The position numbers were made by a program, and so were the translations under genes. The notes beneath the pieces are model-generated. The model ran no database searches and was not told the DNA's origin. It worked only from the letters and a program-made list of their open reading frames with translations. 64,000 nucleotides of DNA from an uncultured Pelagibacteraceae bacterium (GTDB taxonomy: Bacteria > Pseudomonadota > Alphaproteobacteria > Pelagibacterales > Pelagibacteraceae), in NCBI GenBank assembly GCA_902594655.1, contig CACJMW010000004.1:1-64000 (forward strand). Direction: 5' to 3'. Shown here in pieces: positions 53,666-62,531 of the stretch; within the stretch, counting starts at the first letter, position 1, and each line of letters begins with the position of its first letter.

Positions 53666-53704
53666 AATAGGCGCCAATTTTTTAATTGGTGCCTATTTTT
53701 TTTA
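53666..53704 (+). terminator. strong hairpin with T tract between the tauA- and tauB-like genes
   Basis: A 14-bp stem (AATAGGCGCCAATT with its complement, one G-T pair) and a 4-base loop, followed by eight T. It has the full form of an intrinsic terminator inside the operon. It likely lets most transcripts stop after the binding-protein gene and a minority read into the ATPase and permease genes. Confidence 0.88.
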
Positions 53705-53730
53705 TTTAAAAATTAATGTAAAGTTATTTT

Positions 53731-54528
53731 ATGAGCGATCTTGTTTCTCAAAATTTAAATATGATTTTTAAGTCTCCAAAAGGAGAAACAGTACACGCAT
53801 TAAAAGATTTAAATTTTACCATTAAGAAAGGTGAACTTTTAACTGTTTTAGGCCCATCAGGTTGTGGAAAAACTACATTATTAAATATTGCGGCAGGATT
53901 TATAAGACCCACATCTGGAACCATTAAGTTAGGTAATAATGAAATTAATGGTCCTGGAGTTGATAGAGGTATGGTTTTTCAACAAGGTGCTTTATTTGAA
54001 TGGTTAACAGTTTCTGAAAATGTCAACTTTGGATTAAGAATGAAAAAAGATGATCCAATTAAAACTGCAAAAAAGGTTGATGAATGGTTAGAAATAGTTG
54101 GTCTTAAAGGATTTGGTAACACTCCTACTTATCAATTATCTGGCGGTATGCAACAAAGAGTAGCTCTTGCCAGATGTTTGATTAATGATCCAGATTTAAT
54201 TTTAATGGATGAGCCTTTGGGGGCACTTGATGCACTAACTAGAGAAAAAATGCAGTCACTAGTTTTGAAAATTTGGAAAGAAACAGGAAAGACAATTATT
54301 TTAATCACTCACTCTGTAGAAGAAGCTCTGCTACTTGGAGAAAGATTATATGTAATGGCTCCTAGACCTGGTAGAATTCATAAGGAATATAATCTTCCTT
54401 TTGCTGAAATGGGACTTAAAGAGGATCTTAGAGAAATAAAAAAAGATAAAGAATTTTCTTCTAAAAGAGAGGAAATATTGTCCATGATTTGGAACATGGA
54501 AGAAGAAATTATGGGGAAAGATAATTAA
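53731..54528 (+). CDS. tauB: ABC transporter ATP-binding protein, taurine/nitrate type
   Basis: The 265-residue ATPase has VLGPSGCGKTTLLNIAAGFIRPTSG (Walker A), YQLSGGMQQRVALARCL (signature), DLILMDEPLGALDALTRE (Walker B and D loop) and the TauB-family ITHSVEEALLLGERLYVMAPRPGRI. It is the only ABC ATPase in the window. It drives import through the following permease. It lies 86 bases after the tauA-like gene across the hairpin. Confidence 0.93.
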   Translation: MSDLVSQNLNMIFKSPKGETVHALKDLNFTIKKGELLTVLGPSGCGKTTLLNIAAGFIRPTSGTIKLGNNEINGPGVDRGMVFQQGALFEWLTVSENVNFGLRMKKDDPIKTAKKVDEWLEIVGLKGFGNTPTYQLSGGMQQRVALARCLINDPDLILMDEPLGALDALTREKMQSLVLKIWKETGKTIILITHSVEEALLLGERLYVMAPRPGRIHKEYNLPFAEMGLKEDLREIKKDKEFSSKREEILSMIWNMEEEIMGKDN

Positions 54529-56454
54529 ATGTTAACCCAAATAATCACGATATTAATTCTTGTATCAATTGTTGGATGTATTCTTTATGGCAGAAAATTA
54601 ATAAGAACAGAAAAAGTTGATGCTGTATTTGGTAACCCCGAAAGAGCAAAAGGTGGAACACACTGGGTAATCGTTGGAAGTAGTGCCATTTTATTAATTT
54701 GGCTATATTATTCTTGGGATATAGCAAAAGGTTTTTATCCTAAGTCAGCGAATGAATTATGTCAGGTAGCTAAAATTAATGAATCTCTTTTGGGATTAAA
54801 ATATCAATTTCCAATAGAGGAAAGAGAATTTAAAAGTACCTCAATAATTAAAATTGAAAATAAAAATCTTCAAAAAATTTCCAATGAAATTAAAAATTCA
54901 AAAGATTTAAATAGCCAACAAAAAACAGTTTTAATTGGCTTTATAAATAAAACTAGTCAATTAATTCCTCTACTTACAAAAGACAATTTAATGGAAATGG
55001 AAACAAAACAAAAAATAGAGGGAATAACTGAAAAAATAAATCTTTTGATAGAAAATTTCAAAAAACCAGATTATCCATTTGAAACAGAGGAAGAATTAAA
55101 TATTAGACTTCAAGCTGTTAAAGAACAAGGTGAATGGGGCATCACAACTGTAAGTGCAGGCACTGGTTCTATTGAAAATACCTTTGAGGTTCCATTAGTT
55201 CCTGCAACAGATAGAGGTTTAAAATTTAATGCTGCCGCAGAAGAACTTAAAGGTATTGATGAAGAATTTTTTAAGTTGAGAAACCATAATCCACAATTTA
55301 AAAATTCAGTAAAACAAATCAAAGATGAAATAAAAGCATATAGAGCTGGTTTAGATGACTCGGAGGAAGTGGCATCAACATATGCTAAAAATATTGTAAA
55401 AATTACAAGAAGAATTGAATTTGCAAGTATCTACCCTCCTAACGCTTTAAATAATATGCAAAAAGCAATTATGGAATTTGATAATCTTCAAAAATCAGAG
55501 CAAGGAGGACTAAGAATAGTAGATATCCTTTTATTCCCGGCAGGGACAATAGTTTCAAGTGGCACTAGTTGCTCAGAACAAGGTTCTGGAAGATGGCTAC
55601 CGAAACCATCTGATACACTCAACAAATTTATTTTAATGTCAAAACCAAGCGTAGGTTACAAAAATATTCCATTGCTTTGGATTGATATGATGGATGTTAG
55701 TAAAATAATTGGATTTATTTTACCTGATTGGATTGCTGATGTTCTTCCAGGAGAATACCCAATTCATACTAATGATGGAGTTGTTAAACAAAATTTTAAA
55801 GGTAAGGTTCTTAAAATTGTAACTGGAGATTTTAAATTATTTAAAATACCTGTTCCCTATGGTCATATTTGGGATTCTTTTTTAAGGGTATTTCTTGGAT
55901 TGATATTTGGGATAATTATAGGTGTGCCACTTGGTTTATTTATGGGTTTGAATAGATTTGCAAAGGGTTTCTTTGATCCTTTAATAGAACTTTATAGACC
56001 GGTACCACCTCTTGCATGGGCTCCGTTAATAATTTCAGTTTTAGGTATAGATAATACTGGAAAGGTATTTTTATTATTTATGGTTTCACTATCAATTATG
56101 ATTATTTCGGCTAGGGCTGGTGCTTCTGGAACTCAACTGTCTAAAATACATGCAGCACACTCATTAGGTGCTTCAAAAAAACAGATACTTAGATATGTAA
56201 TTTTTCCAAATTCTTTACCAGAAATACTGACTGGTATAAGAGTAGCGGTTGGAATGTGCTGGGGAACATTAGTTGCAGCTGAGTTCTTGGCTGGAACAAC
56301 TGGAATAGGATTTGTAGAAAATGTTGCAAAAAAATATTTTCAATATGAAGTAATTTGGATAACTATTTTTATAATGGGCATGCTAGGTCTTTTGTTTGAT
56401 GTAACTTTGAGAAAAATAATAGATAAAACAATTCCATGGAGAGGAAAAGGCTAA
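54529..56454 (+). CDS. tauC: ABC transporter permease with large N-terminal extension, taurine type
   Basis: The 641-residue protein is much larger than TauC (about 270). The C-terminal part (about residues 440-641) is a standard permease: HIWDSFLRVFLGLIFGIIIGVPLGLFMGL, DPLIELYRPVPPLAWAPLIISVLGI and the EAA loop AHSLGASKKQILRYVIFPNSLPEILTGIRVAVG. The N-terminus has two helices (residues 1-22 and 48-66) and then a long hydrophilic region with helical, Lys/Glu-rich stretches, probably periplasmic. The extension may recruit or gate the binding protein. It directly follows the tauB-like gene. Confidence 0.87.
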   Translation: MLTQIITILILVSIVGCILYGRKLIRTEKVDAVFGNPERAKGGTHWVIVGSSAILLIWLYYSWDIAKGFYPKSANELCQVAKINESLLGLKYQFPIEEREFKSTSIIKIENKNLQKISNEIKNSKDLNSQQKTVLIGFINKTSQLIPLLTKDNLMEMETKQKIEGITEKINLLIENFKKPDYPFETEEELNIRLQAVKEQGEWGITTVSAGTGSIENTFEVPLVPATDRGLKFNAAAEELKGIDEEFFKLRNHNPQFKNSVKQIKDEIKAYRAGLDDSEEVASTYAKNIVKITRRIEFASIYPPNALNNMQKAIMEFDNLQKSEQGGLRIVDILLFPAGTIVSSGTSCSEQGSGRWLPKPSDTLNKFILMSKPSVGYKNIPLLWIDMMDVSKIIGFILPDWIADVLPGEYPIHTNDGVVKQNFKGKVLKIVTGDFKLFKIPVPYGHIWDSFLRVFLGLIFGIIIGVPLGLFMGLNRFAKGFFDPLIELYRPVPPLAWAPLIISVLGIDNTGKVFLLFMVSLSIMIISARAGASGTQLSKIHAAHSLGASKKQILRYVIFPNSLPEILTGIRVAVGMCWGTLVAAEFLAGTTGIGFVENVAKKYFQYEVIWITIFIMGMLGLLFDVTLRKIIDKTIPWRGKG

Positions 56455-56489
56455 TAAAAACTTTATATTAATATTAATTCTTTTAAAAA

Positions 56490-57368
56490 ATGAAAATTTT
56501 TGATTGTACAACATTTTATTCGGAAGATTTAATGTTAGATGTTAGATTGAATATACTGGATCCTTTCGTTCATAAATTTATAATTGTTGAGTCAGTCTAT
56601 TCACATAGTGGAAGAAAGAAAACTCTTAATTTTGATATAAACAATTTTAAAAAATTTAAAAATAAAATTATTTACATTGTTATAGAAGAGGAGCCTGAGG
56701 GAATTATTAAAAAAGAGCATCTTTCAAGTGGAGAGAAAAGAATAAACAGCATCAAAAGAGTTGAACAATCTTACAACTATATGTTTAAAGGAATTAATGA
56801 AGCAAATGATGATGATTTAATTTGTATAAGTGACAATGATGAAATACCCAATTTTGAATCAAAAAATTTTAAAAATTCAAGAAATAATATTTTTATCTTT
56901 GAACAATTATTCTTTTATTACAAATTTAATTTATACTACGATTTAATACCTTGGTATGGAACAAAAGGATGTAAAAAAAAGTTTTTGAAATCTTTTGCTT
57001 GGTTGAGAAACCTGAAAAATAAAAAATATCCAATATGGAGATTAGACAGCTACTTTTCTCCATTAAAACAAAGAAATCTTCAAATTGTTAAGGAGGGTGG
57101 TTGGCATTTTACAAACGTAAAGACACCTCAAGAAATATTTGAGAAACTATCTAATTTTGGACATCATAATGAATTTGAAGAGTCTGGTATTACTATAAAT
57201 GACATTAAAGAAAGTATTGAAAATAGAATAGTTCATTATGATCATTCTGCAGATTTAAGAAAAAGCAATAAATATGATGGAAAATATAAACTTAAAACTA
57301 TCGAGGATAAGTTTTTACCAAATTATTTAATTTCAAATAAACAAAATTTCAAAAATTGGTTTGATTAA
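56490..57368 (+). CDS. glycosyltransferase family 17-like protein
   Basis: The 292-residue protein begins MKIFDCTTFYSEDLMLDVRLNILDPFVHKFIIVES, the GT17 (MGAT3-like) N-terminal pattern, with KGINEANDDDLICISDNDEIPNF as the acidic nucleotide site and GGWHFTN near the C-terminus. Bacterial GT17 proteins are uncharacterised, with N-acetylglucosamine transfer inferred from eukaryotes. It precedes the Gfo/Idh gene by five bases and is oddly placed after the taurine importer. Confidence 0.82.
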   Translation: MKIFDCTTFYSEDLMLDVRLNILDPFVHKFIIVESVYSHSGRKKTLNFDINNFKKFKNKIIYIVIEEEPEGIIKKEHLSSGEKRINSIKRVEQSYNYMFKGINEANDDDLICISDNDEIPNFESKNFKNSRNNIFIFEQLFFYYKFNLYYDLIPWYGTKGCKKKFLKSFAWLRNLKNKKYPIWRLDSYFSPLKQRNLQIVKEGGWHFTNVKTPQEIFEKLSNFGHHNEFEESGITINDIKESIENRIVHYDHSADLRKSNKYDGKYKLKTIEDKFLPNYLISNKQNFKNWFD

Positions 57369-57373
57369 AAGTA

Positions 57374-58303
57374 ATGGCTAAGTGGGGTATTTTAGGTTTT
57401 GGAAGAATGGGCTTAAGTTTTGCCGAAGCTTTAAAAGAAGTACCTAATTCACAATTGATATCTGTGGGAAGTGAGTCTGGGAAAAATTTTAAGGAATTTA
57501 AATGTAATACCTACGATGAAGTAATAAATAATGAGTCCATAGATTCAATATATATTTCAACATTGAATAACACTCACGTGAGCTTAATAAATAAAGTATG
57601 TAAACAAAAAAAAAATATCCTTTGTGAAAAACCGGTTGCAATGAAATCAACTGAACTTATTGAAATTAACGAGACAATTAGTAAAATTAAAAATAACTTT
57701 TATGAAGCTATAGCCTATTATTCTCATCCTCAAACTATAGAAGTTTTAAAATTAGTTCAAAACAATGAAATAGGTAATATAGTTAAAATAGAGTGCAGCT
57801 TTGGTTTTGAGGCAAAATTTAATCCTAATTCACGGCTATTTAGTAAAGAACTTGGAGGAGGTGCGATATATGACTTGGGTTGTTATCCTATAAGTTTTGC
57901 AATGCTATTTGCACAGGATATACGAATAAAAAAAAAAGATATTCAATTTTCACTATCTGGTGTTGATGATGATGCTAAAGCTACAATGATTTGTGACGAT
58001 AAATTTGAATGTGAAATACATGTAAGTTTGAAGAAGAATTTAAAAAATTTTTGTAACATAATAGGTTCAAATGGAAGTATTAAGATAAATAGTCCTTGGC
58101 TTCCTGGTAAAAATAGTCAGTTAGAGATTTCAAATAATAAACATTTTTATATTAAAAATGTAAAAACAAACTTATCTGTTTACGCTAACCAAATAAAGAA
58201 TGTTTCATCTGCATTCTCTGGTAACAATGAAAAATTAAATTTATTCGATATTAATAAATCTCTGATCAATATAAAACTAATTGAGAATTGGCTAAAAGAT
58301 TAG
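57374..58303 (+). CDS. Gfo/Idh/MocA-family oxidoreductase
   Basis: The 309-residue protein has GILGFGRMGLSFAEAL (NAD(P) site), SIYISTLNNTHVSLINKVCKQKKNILCEKPVAMKS (the conserved EKP motif with active-site Lys), and GGGAIYDLGCYPISFAM (catalytic region). It reduces or oxidises a sugar or cyclitol carbonyl. It is flanked closely by the GT17 and Ldh genes and may form a unit with them. The substrate is unknown. Confidence 0.9.
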   Translation: MAKWGILGFGRMGLSFAEALKEVPNSQLISVGSESGKNFKEFKCNTYDEVINNESIDSIYISTLNNTHVSLINKVCKQKKNILCEKPVAMKSTELIEINETISKIKNNFYEAIAYYSHPQTIEVLKLVQNNEIGNIVKIECSFGFEAKFNPNSRLFSKELGGGAIYDLGCYPISFAMLFAQDIRIKKKDIQFSLSGVDDDAKATMICDDKFECEIHVSLKKNLKNFCNIIGSNGSIKINSPWLPGKNSQLEISNNKHFYIKNVKTNLSVYANQIKNVSSAFSGNNEKLNLFDINKSLINIKLIENWLKD

Positions 58304-59311
58304 ATGAGAGTAAAAGACTTAAAAAATTTAATTGTGAAAATTTTTTTAAATTTTAAATTATCTAAAGAGCATTCTATTGTTTGTGCTGATGCTTTAATAA
58401 ATGCTGAATTAGTTGGGGCTCCTTCACACGGTTTAGCTAGACTTTTCTCTTATTGTAATAGAATAAAAAAAAAAGTAATTAATCCTAAACCAAAAATAAA
58501 AATTAAAAAAATTTCTCAATCAATAACTAGTATAGATGCTGATAATGCTGTTGGTTTTATTGGGGCTGACTTAGGGATTAAACATGCAATTAAAAATGCT
58601 AAAAAAACAGGAATTGGTTTCGTTGCTGTAAAAAATAGTGGTCACTACGGTTTATCTGGGTATTATGGTGAACGTGCTGCTCAACAAGGATTTGTAGCTT
58701 TATGTTTTACAAATGCACCACCAGCAATAGCTCCTCATGGCGCAAAAAAAACTTTATTTGGTACAAATCCAATTTGTTTTGCGGCTCCTTCTGGTAATAA
58801 AGCTCCATTTGTTTTAGATACATCAATTTCAGTTATTAACAGAGGAAAAATTAGAAGAGCTGCAAAACTTGGAGAAAAAATTCCTCAAGGAGTTGCTTTA
58901 GATAAAAATGGAAATCCGACAACCAATCCAAGAAAAGCTTTGGATGGATTACAACTTCCGATAGCTGGATTTAGAGGCTCGGGTTTAGCTTGGATGGTTG
59001 ATATTTTATCAGGTGTTATAACTGGTGCGAATCATGGAGGTAAAGTAAAAGATCCTTTTGATGATTTTACTGGTCCACAGAATATAGGTCACCTGTTTAT
59101 AGTTTTTAAACCCAACTTGTTTGTGAATAATTATATAAAAAGAATTCAAGAAAATATAAAAAGAATTAAAAAATTGCCAAAAATTAAAGGTGTAAAAGAA
59201 ATTTTATACCCAGGAGAAAATAAAGCTTTAAGATTTAAGATTAATTCAAAAAAAAAGATCTTTATACCGAAAAATATATTAGCTGAAATTAATGAATTAA
59301 ATAAAGGCTGA
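58304..59311 (+). CDS. Ldh-family (malate/L-lactate/sulfolactate) dehydrogenase
   Basis: The 335-residue protein is of the type 2 malate/L-lactate dehydrogenase family: VCADALINAELVGAPSHGLARL (His and Arg), VAVKNSGHYGLSGYYGERAAQQG (catalytic His), APHGAKKTLFGTNPICFAAPS and FRGSGLAWMVDILSGVITGA. Members oxidise malate, lactate, ureidoglycolate or sulfolactate (ComC/SlcC) with NAD(P). In a window with an HpsN-like gene, sulfolactate is a fair guess but not shown. It begins right after the Gfo/Idh stop. Confidence 0.85.
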   Translation: MRVKDLKNLIVKIFLNFKLSKEHSIVCADALINAELVGAPSHGLARLFSYCNRIKKKVINPKPKIKIKKISQSITSIDADNAVGFIGADLGIKHAIKNAKKTGIGFVAVKNSGHYGLSGYYGERAAQQGFVALCFTNAPPAIAPHGAKKTLFGTNPICFAAPSGNKAPFVLDTSISVINRGKIRRAAKLGEKIPQGVALDKNGNPTTNPRKALDGLQLPIAGFRGSGLAWMVDILSGVITGANHGGKVKDPFDDFTGPQNIGHLFIVFKPNLFVNNYIKRIQENIKRIKKLPKIKGVKEILYPGENKALRFKINSKKKIFIPKNILAEINELNKG

Positions 59312-59381
59312 ACCTAACCAAACTAGCGTTACCAAAGATAGCGATAAAAAAAGTATATTTAAAGGTTTATAATGTTTCTTA

Positions 59382-59594
59382 TTAAACAACGATATATCCT
59401 AATATTGCAAGTGAGATACAGAACATTCCCATCAATACTCTATTTTGAAATCTCTCTCTTTTTTTTTCTTCGAATACTCTCTTCTTAAGAACATCTATAT
59501 TTACTTTGTTTGGGGACAAGTCTTTTTTCTCAGAAATTTTATGAGGGTAAACTTCAGCAACCACAGATGTTCTATTTAATGTTTCAGTACTCAT
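59382..59594 (-). CDS. small C-terminally anchored membrane protein
   Basis: A 70-residue protein with a charged N-terminus (KRVFEEKKRERFQNRV) and a single C-terminal hydrophobic helix (LMGMFCISLAILGYIVV), so tail-anchored in the inner membrane. No family is recognised. It lies between the Ldh gene and the divergent regulator-like gene. Confidence 0.62.
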   Translation of the reverse strand: MSTETLNRTSVVAEVYPHKISEKKDLSPNKVNIDVLKKRVFEEKKRERFQNRVLMGMFCISLAILGYIVV

Positions 59595-59691
59595 TTTTAT
59601 AAATCAAATTTAATCATCAATTTGATCTATTGTTAAGAATTCCAATGTTCAAAATGGGTTGACAAAATTATACTATCGACCAGAATGGGTT

Positions 59692-60675
59692 ATGTTAAAA
59701 ATGAATGAAATTCCAAGTATTAATAAAGGTATAGATAAAGCTGGCTTAAAACAAATTATAACTGAGAATTATGTTAATTTCGCTCCCGAATATATGTCCT
59801 TTCTTAGTGAGTGGATTACGGGAACATACAGAGCATTTAATGACGCCGATAAATATACCATTTTGTCCTATCTTTTTAGAAAAAATGTAACTTTTTATTA
59901 TGAGAACTTCATAAAAGTTTCATACGATGAATTTTATGCTGTTAATCATATTGAAATTGATAAAATTAATATTGTTGAAATAGCAAAAGCACTTGGAATT
60001 CCAAAAGAAACTACTAGAAGAAAAGTATCAGAACTTGAAAGATCAGGTGTTATCAAAAAAAAAGGTAAACATTTAATAATTGATAAATCGGCATTTAAAA
60101 TAGTTGAGCCAATTAATACTATGAAAAACCTAACAAACGTTTTTTATTTGATTTACAAAATTTGTAACAAAAAAGGTATTATTAATCAAAATATTGAAAA
60201 AGAAGCTATTATTAATTCAATGAGATCAAATTTAACTTATACATGGTATCATTATTATAAGTTTATTTTTGCATGGTTATTTAATTGGAAAAAATTTTTT
60301 AACAGCGATACAGAAAAATTTATTATATGGTGTATTCCAATGCTTCATCGAGCTAATAAAATGAGAGTAGATGTAAATAATCCTAATATTAATATTTCTA
60401 CTTGGAGAGCAGAAATAGAAAAAATAGAAACACAAGGAATAAATACAATGTCGCTATCAGATATAACTGGAATACCTAGGCCAACTGTAACTAGAAAGTT
60501 AAAATCTTTATTTTCTAATAAACATTTATATATGGATAAAAACAAATTAATTCATCCTGGTGATCAAGGTAAATATAAAGATGAAATGATTAATATTCAA
60601 AATATATGTTTAAATGAATTTAGTGATTTTACTTCAAAAATATTTAATCAAATAATTCTTAGGAAGATTTCCTAA
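59692..60675 (+). CDS. regulator-like protein with two helix-turn-helix segments
   Basis: The protein (327 residues from the chosen start) has two HTH-like segments: NIVEIAKALGIPKETTRRKVSELERSGVIKKKGKHL (around residues 95-135) and MSLSDITGIPRPTVTRKLKSLFSNKHLYMDKN (around 260-295), each followed by a wing. The region between is aromatic and helical (YTWYHYYKFIFAWLFNWKKFF). The ATG at 59692 is used; an upstream TTG at 59659 coincides with a TTGACA-like string. No known family is recognised. The 3' end overlaps the convergent SBF gene by 17 bases. Confidence 0.72.
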   Translation: MLKMNEIPSINKGIDKAGLKQIITENYVNFAPEYMSFLSEWITGTYRAFNDADKYTILSYLFRKNVTFYYENFIKVSYDEFYAVNHIEIDKINIVEIAKALGIPKETTRRKVSELERSGVIKKKGKHLIIDKSAFKIVEPINTMKNLTNVFYLIYKICNKKGIINQNIEKEAIINSMRSNLTYTWYHYYKFIFAWLFNWKKFFNSDTEKFIIWCIPMLHRANKMRVDVNNPNINISTWRAEIEKIETQGINTMSLSDITGIPRPTVTRKLKSLFSNKHLYMDKNKLIHPGDQGKYKDEMINIQNICLNEFSDFTSKIFNQIILRKIS

Positions 60676-61507
60676 GTAACCAGATAAATATAAATCCAGT
60701 CAAATACATAGTTAAAGCATAAGCTGCTGTAGGAATAATATAAATTATTTCACTTGAAATTTCTGTTGCCACAAAAACTGCAAGTGTTCCGTTTTGTAGG
60801 CCACATTCTAGAGATATACACTTAACTTGTTTAATTCCTGTGGCAAATTTTTTTGCAAGAAAATATGCTATTGCCATCATCACTATATTTAAGTTTAAAA
60901 CTATTAATCCAGCTTGAGCTAAATAATTAAAAATATTTTCTCTTTCTTCAACCCAAATAGCTACAAACACTACTAAAAATAATAAACCTGTAATTTTATT
61001 AATTAAAGATGTTCTCGAAGAAATAAAATTATCTGCAAACCTTCTAATTACCATTCCAACAATAACAGGTACAGCAACTACCAATGCCATTTTTAATGCG
61101 GTTGAAGTAATATTTATACTCTCAGATGCAAAACTAATCCCCAAAAGATCTGCTGATGTAAATACAATTAATGGCACAGTTACAATACTGATAATGCTTA
61201 TTACTGCTGTTAGAGAAATAGATAAAGCTACATCACCATTTGCAAATTTAGTTAAAATATTAGAAGTTATTCCACCTGGTGCTGCAGCAATAATCATTAC
61301 TCCAAGTGCAATCTCAGGTGTTGTACCCAGAAATTTTATTAATATAAATGCTACTATTGGTAAAATTATTAATTGAGATATTAAACCTACCAAAAAGTCT
61401 TTTGGTGTTTTTAAAATTCTTGTGAAATCTTGCAAGGTAAGCCCTAATCCTAAACCCAGCATAATCAATGCAAGTGCTAATGGAGCTATTTTTGTAACAA
61501 TTTCCAT
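60659..61507 (-). CDS. bile acid:sodium symporter (SBF/BASS) family transporter
   Basis: The 282-residue membrane protein has about nine or ten helices, TKIAPLALALIMLGLGLGLTLQDFTRILKTPKDFLVGLISQLIILPI, MIIAAAPGGITSNILTKFANGDVALSISLTAVISIISI and SLECGLQNGTLAVFVA. These are SBF-family motifs with the Na+-site Asn/Gln-rich crossing helices. Bacterial members import pyruvate, pantoate or other organic anions. It is divergent from the phosphotransacetylase gene. Confidence 0.9.
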   Translation of the reverse strand: MEIVTKIAPLALALIMLGLGLGLTLQDFTRILKTPKDFLVGLISQLIILPIVAFILIKFLGTTPEIALGVMIIAAAPGGITSNILTKFANGDVALSISLTAVISIISIVTVPLIVFTSADLLGISFASESINITSTALKMALVVAVPVIVGMVIRRFADNFISSRTSLINKITGLLFLVVFVAIWVEERENIFNYLAQAGLIVLNLNIVMMAIAYFLAKKFATGIKQVKCISLECGLQNGTLAVFVATEISSEIIYIIPTAAYALTMYLTGFIFIWLLRKSS

Positions 61508-61576
61508 ATGATTTAAATATCACAAAATTGTTAAAATTTCTTTATAGAAATATGAAAACCAAATATAAGAAAACCC

Positions 61577-62488
61577 ATGTTATCTGATAAAAAAGTAGTA
61601 TGTCCAAATAATTTACTAGATAAAGCAGGTAGTAATAAAGGCGTAAAGGCTGCTATCGTAAATGCTGGAAAACCGCTTCCAATGCTTGCTGTATTAGATG
61701 CTGTTAATGAAAAATTAATAGAACCAATTTTCATTGGAGACAAAAATCAAATTCAAAATTGTGCTGAAGATTTAAAATGGGATATTTCTAGTTATGAGAT
61801 TATTCATGAGCCTGTAGAAAACAATACTGCAGGAATCGCAGCTAAGTTAGCCTCTGAAGATAAAGTTAAAATTATCGTAAAAGGACATATTCATACAGAT
61901 ATTTTAATGAAAGAAATTCTGAAAAGACAACATAAGTTAATAAATAAAAATAGATTAAGCCATGTTTGGCATATGACTTTAGAAAAAGATGATAAACCAA
62001 TTATAATTACGGATGGTGCACTAAATGTAGCTCCCAACGCTAAAACTAAAATGCATATATTAAAAAATGTAGTTAATTTTGCCAAAAGAATTGGAATTAA
62101 TAGACCTAAAGTTGCAATTTTATCAGCGACAGAAGAGGTGATAGAAAGTGTACCAACAACTATAGATGCAAAAGAATTAACAGAACTTGCAAATTCAGAA
62201 AATATAGACGCGGATGTTTTTGGACCATTGGCATTTGATAATGCGATTTCAAAAAAATCAGCTGCAATTAAAGGAATCAAAAATAATGTTGCTGGGCAGG
62301 CTGATATATTATTAGTTCCAAATGTTGAAACTGGCAATTCTCTGGTCAAAATGATGATATATTTTATGGGTGCATGTGCAGCAGGTGTTGTAGTTGGTGG
62401 AAAAGTTCCAGTAGTCATAACAAGTAGATCAGACGATGCTCCTGCAAGGCTTGCATCTATCGCTGCGGCAGTTGTTGCATTAGATTAG
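61577..62488 (+). CDS. phosphate acetyl/butyryltransferase
   Basis: The 303-residue protein matches the phosphate acetyl/butyryltransferase family: AGKPLPMLAVLDAVNEKLIEPIFIGDKNQI, IIVKGHIHTDILMKEIL, VAILSATEEVIESVPTTIDAKEL, VFGPLAFDNAIS, and C-terminal GGKVPVVITSRSDDAPARLASIAAA. It lacks the long N-terminal P-loop-like domain of large Pta. It interconverts acetyl-phosphate and acetyl-CoA, the step after sulfoacetaldehyde acetyltransferase (Xsc) in taurine breakdown, though xsc is not in the window. It lies 43 bases before the HpsN-like gene. Confidence 0.87.
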   Translation: MLSDKKVVCPNNLLDKAGSNKGVKAAIVNAGKPLPMLAVLDAVNEKLIEPIFIGDKNQIQNCAEDLKWDISSYEIIHEPVENNTAGIAAKLASEDKVKIIVKGHIHTDILMKEILKRQHKLINKNRLSHVWHMTLEKDDKPIIITDGALNVAPNAKTKMHILKNVVNFAKRIGINRPKVAILSATEEVIESVPTTIDAKELTELANSENIDADVFGPLAFDNAISKKSAAIKGIKNNVAGQADILLVPNVETGNSLVKMMIYFMGACAAGVVVGGKVPVVITSRSDDAPARLASIAAAVVALD

Positions 62489-62531
62489 TTGTTTAATTAA
62501 AGTTTATAATATAAAAAACCTTCTTAAAATT

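Noticed and set aside
59659-59691. An upstream TTG start for the two-HTH gene
   Set aside because: The added 11 residues carry no conserved feature, and the TTG lies in a TTGACA string that looks more like promoter sequence; the ATG at 59692 is preferred.
61891-62418. A 175-codon minus-strand frame inside the phosphotransacetylase gene
   Set aside because: It lies antisense to a well-conserved enzyme and shows no family motif; its length follows from the codon bias of the real gene.
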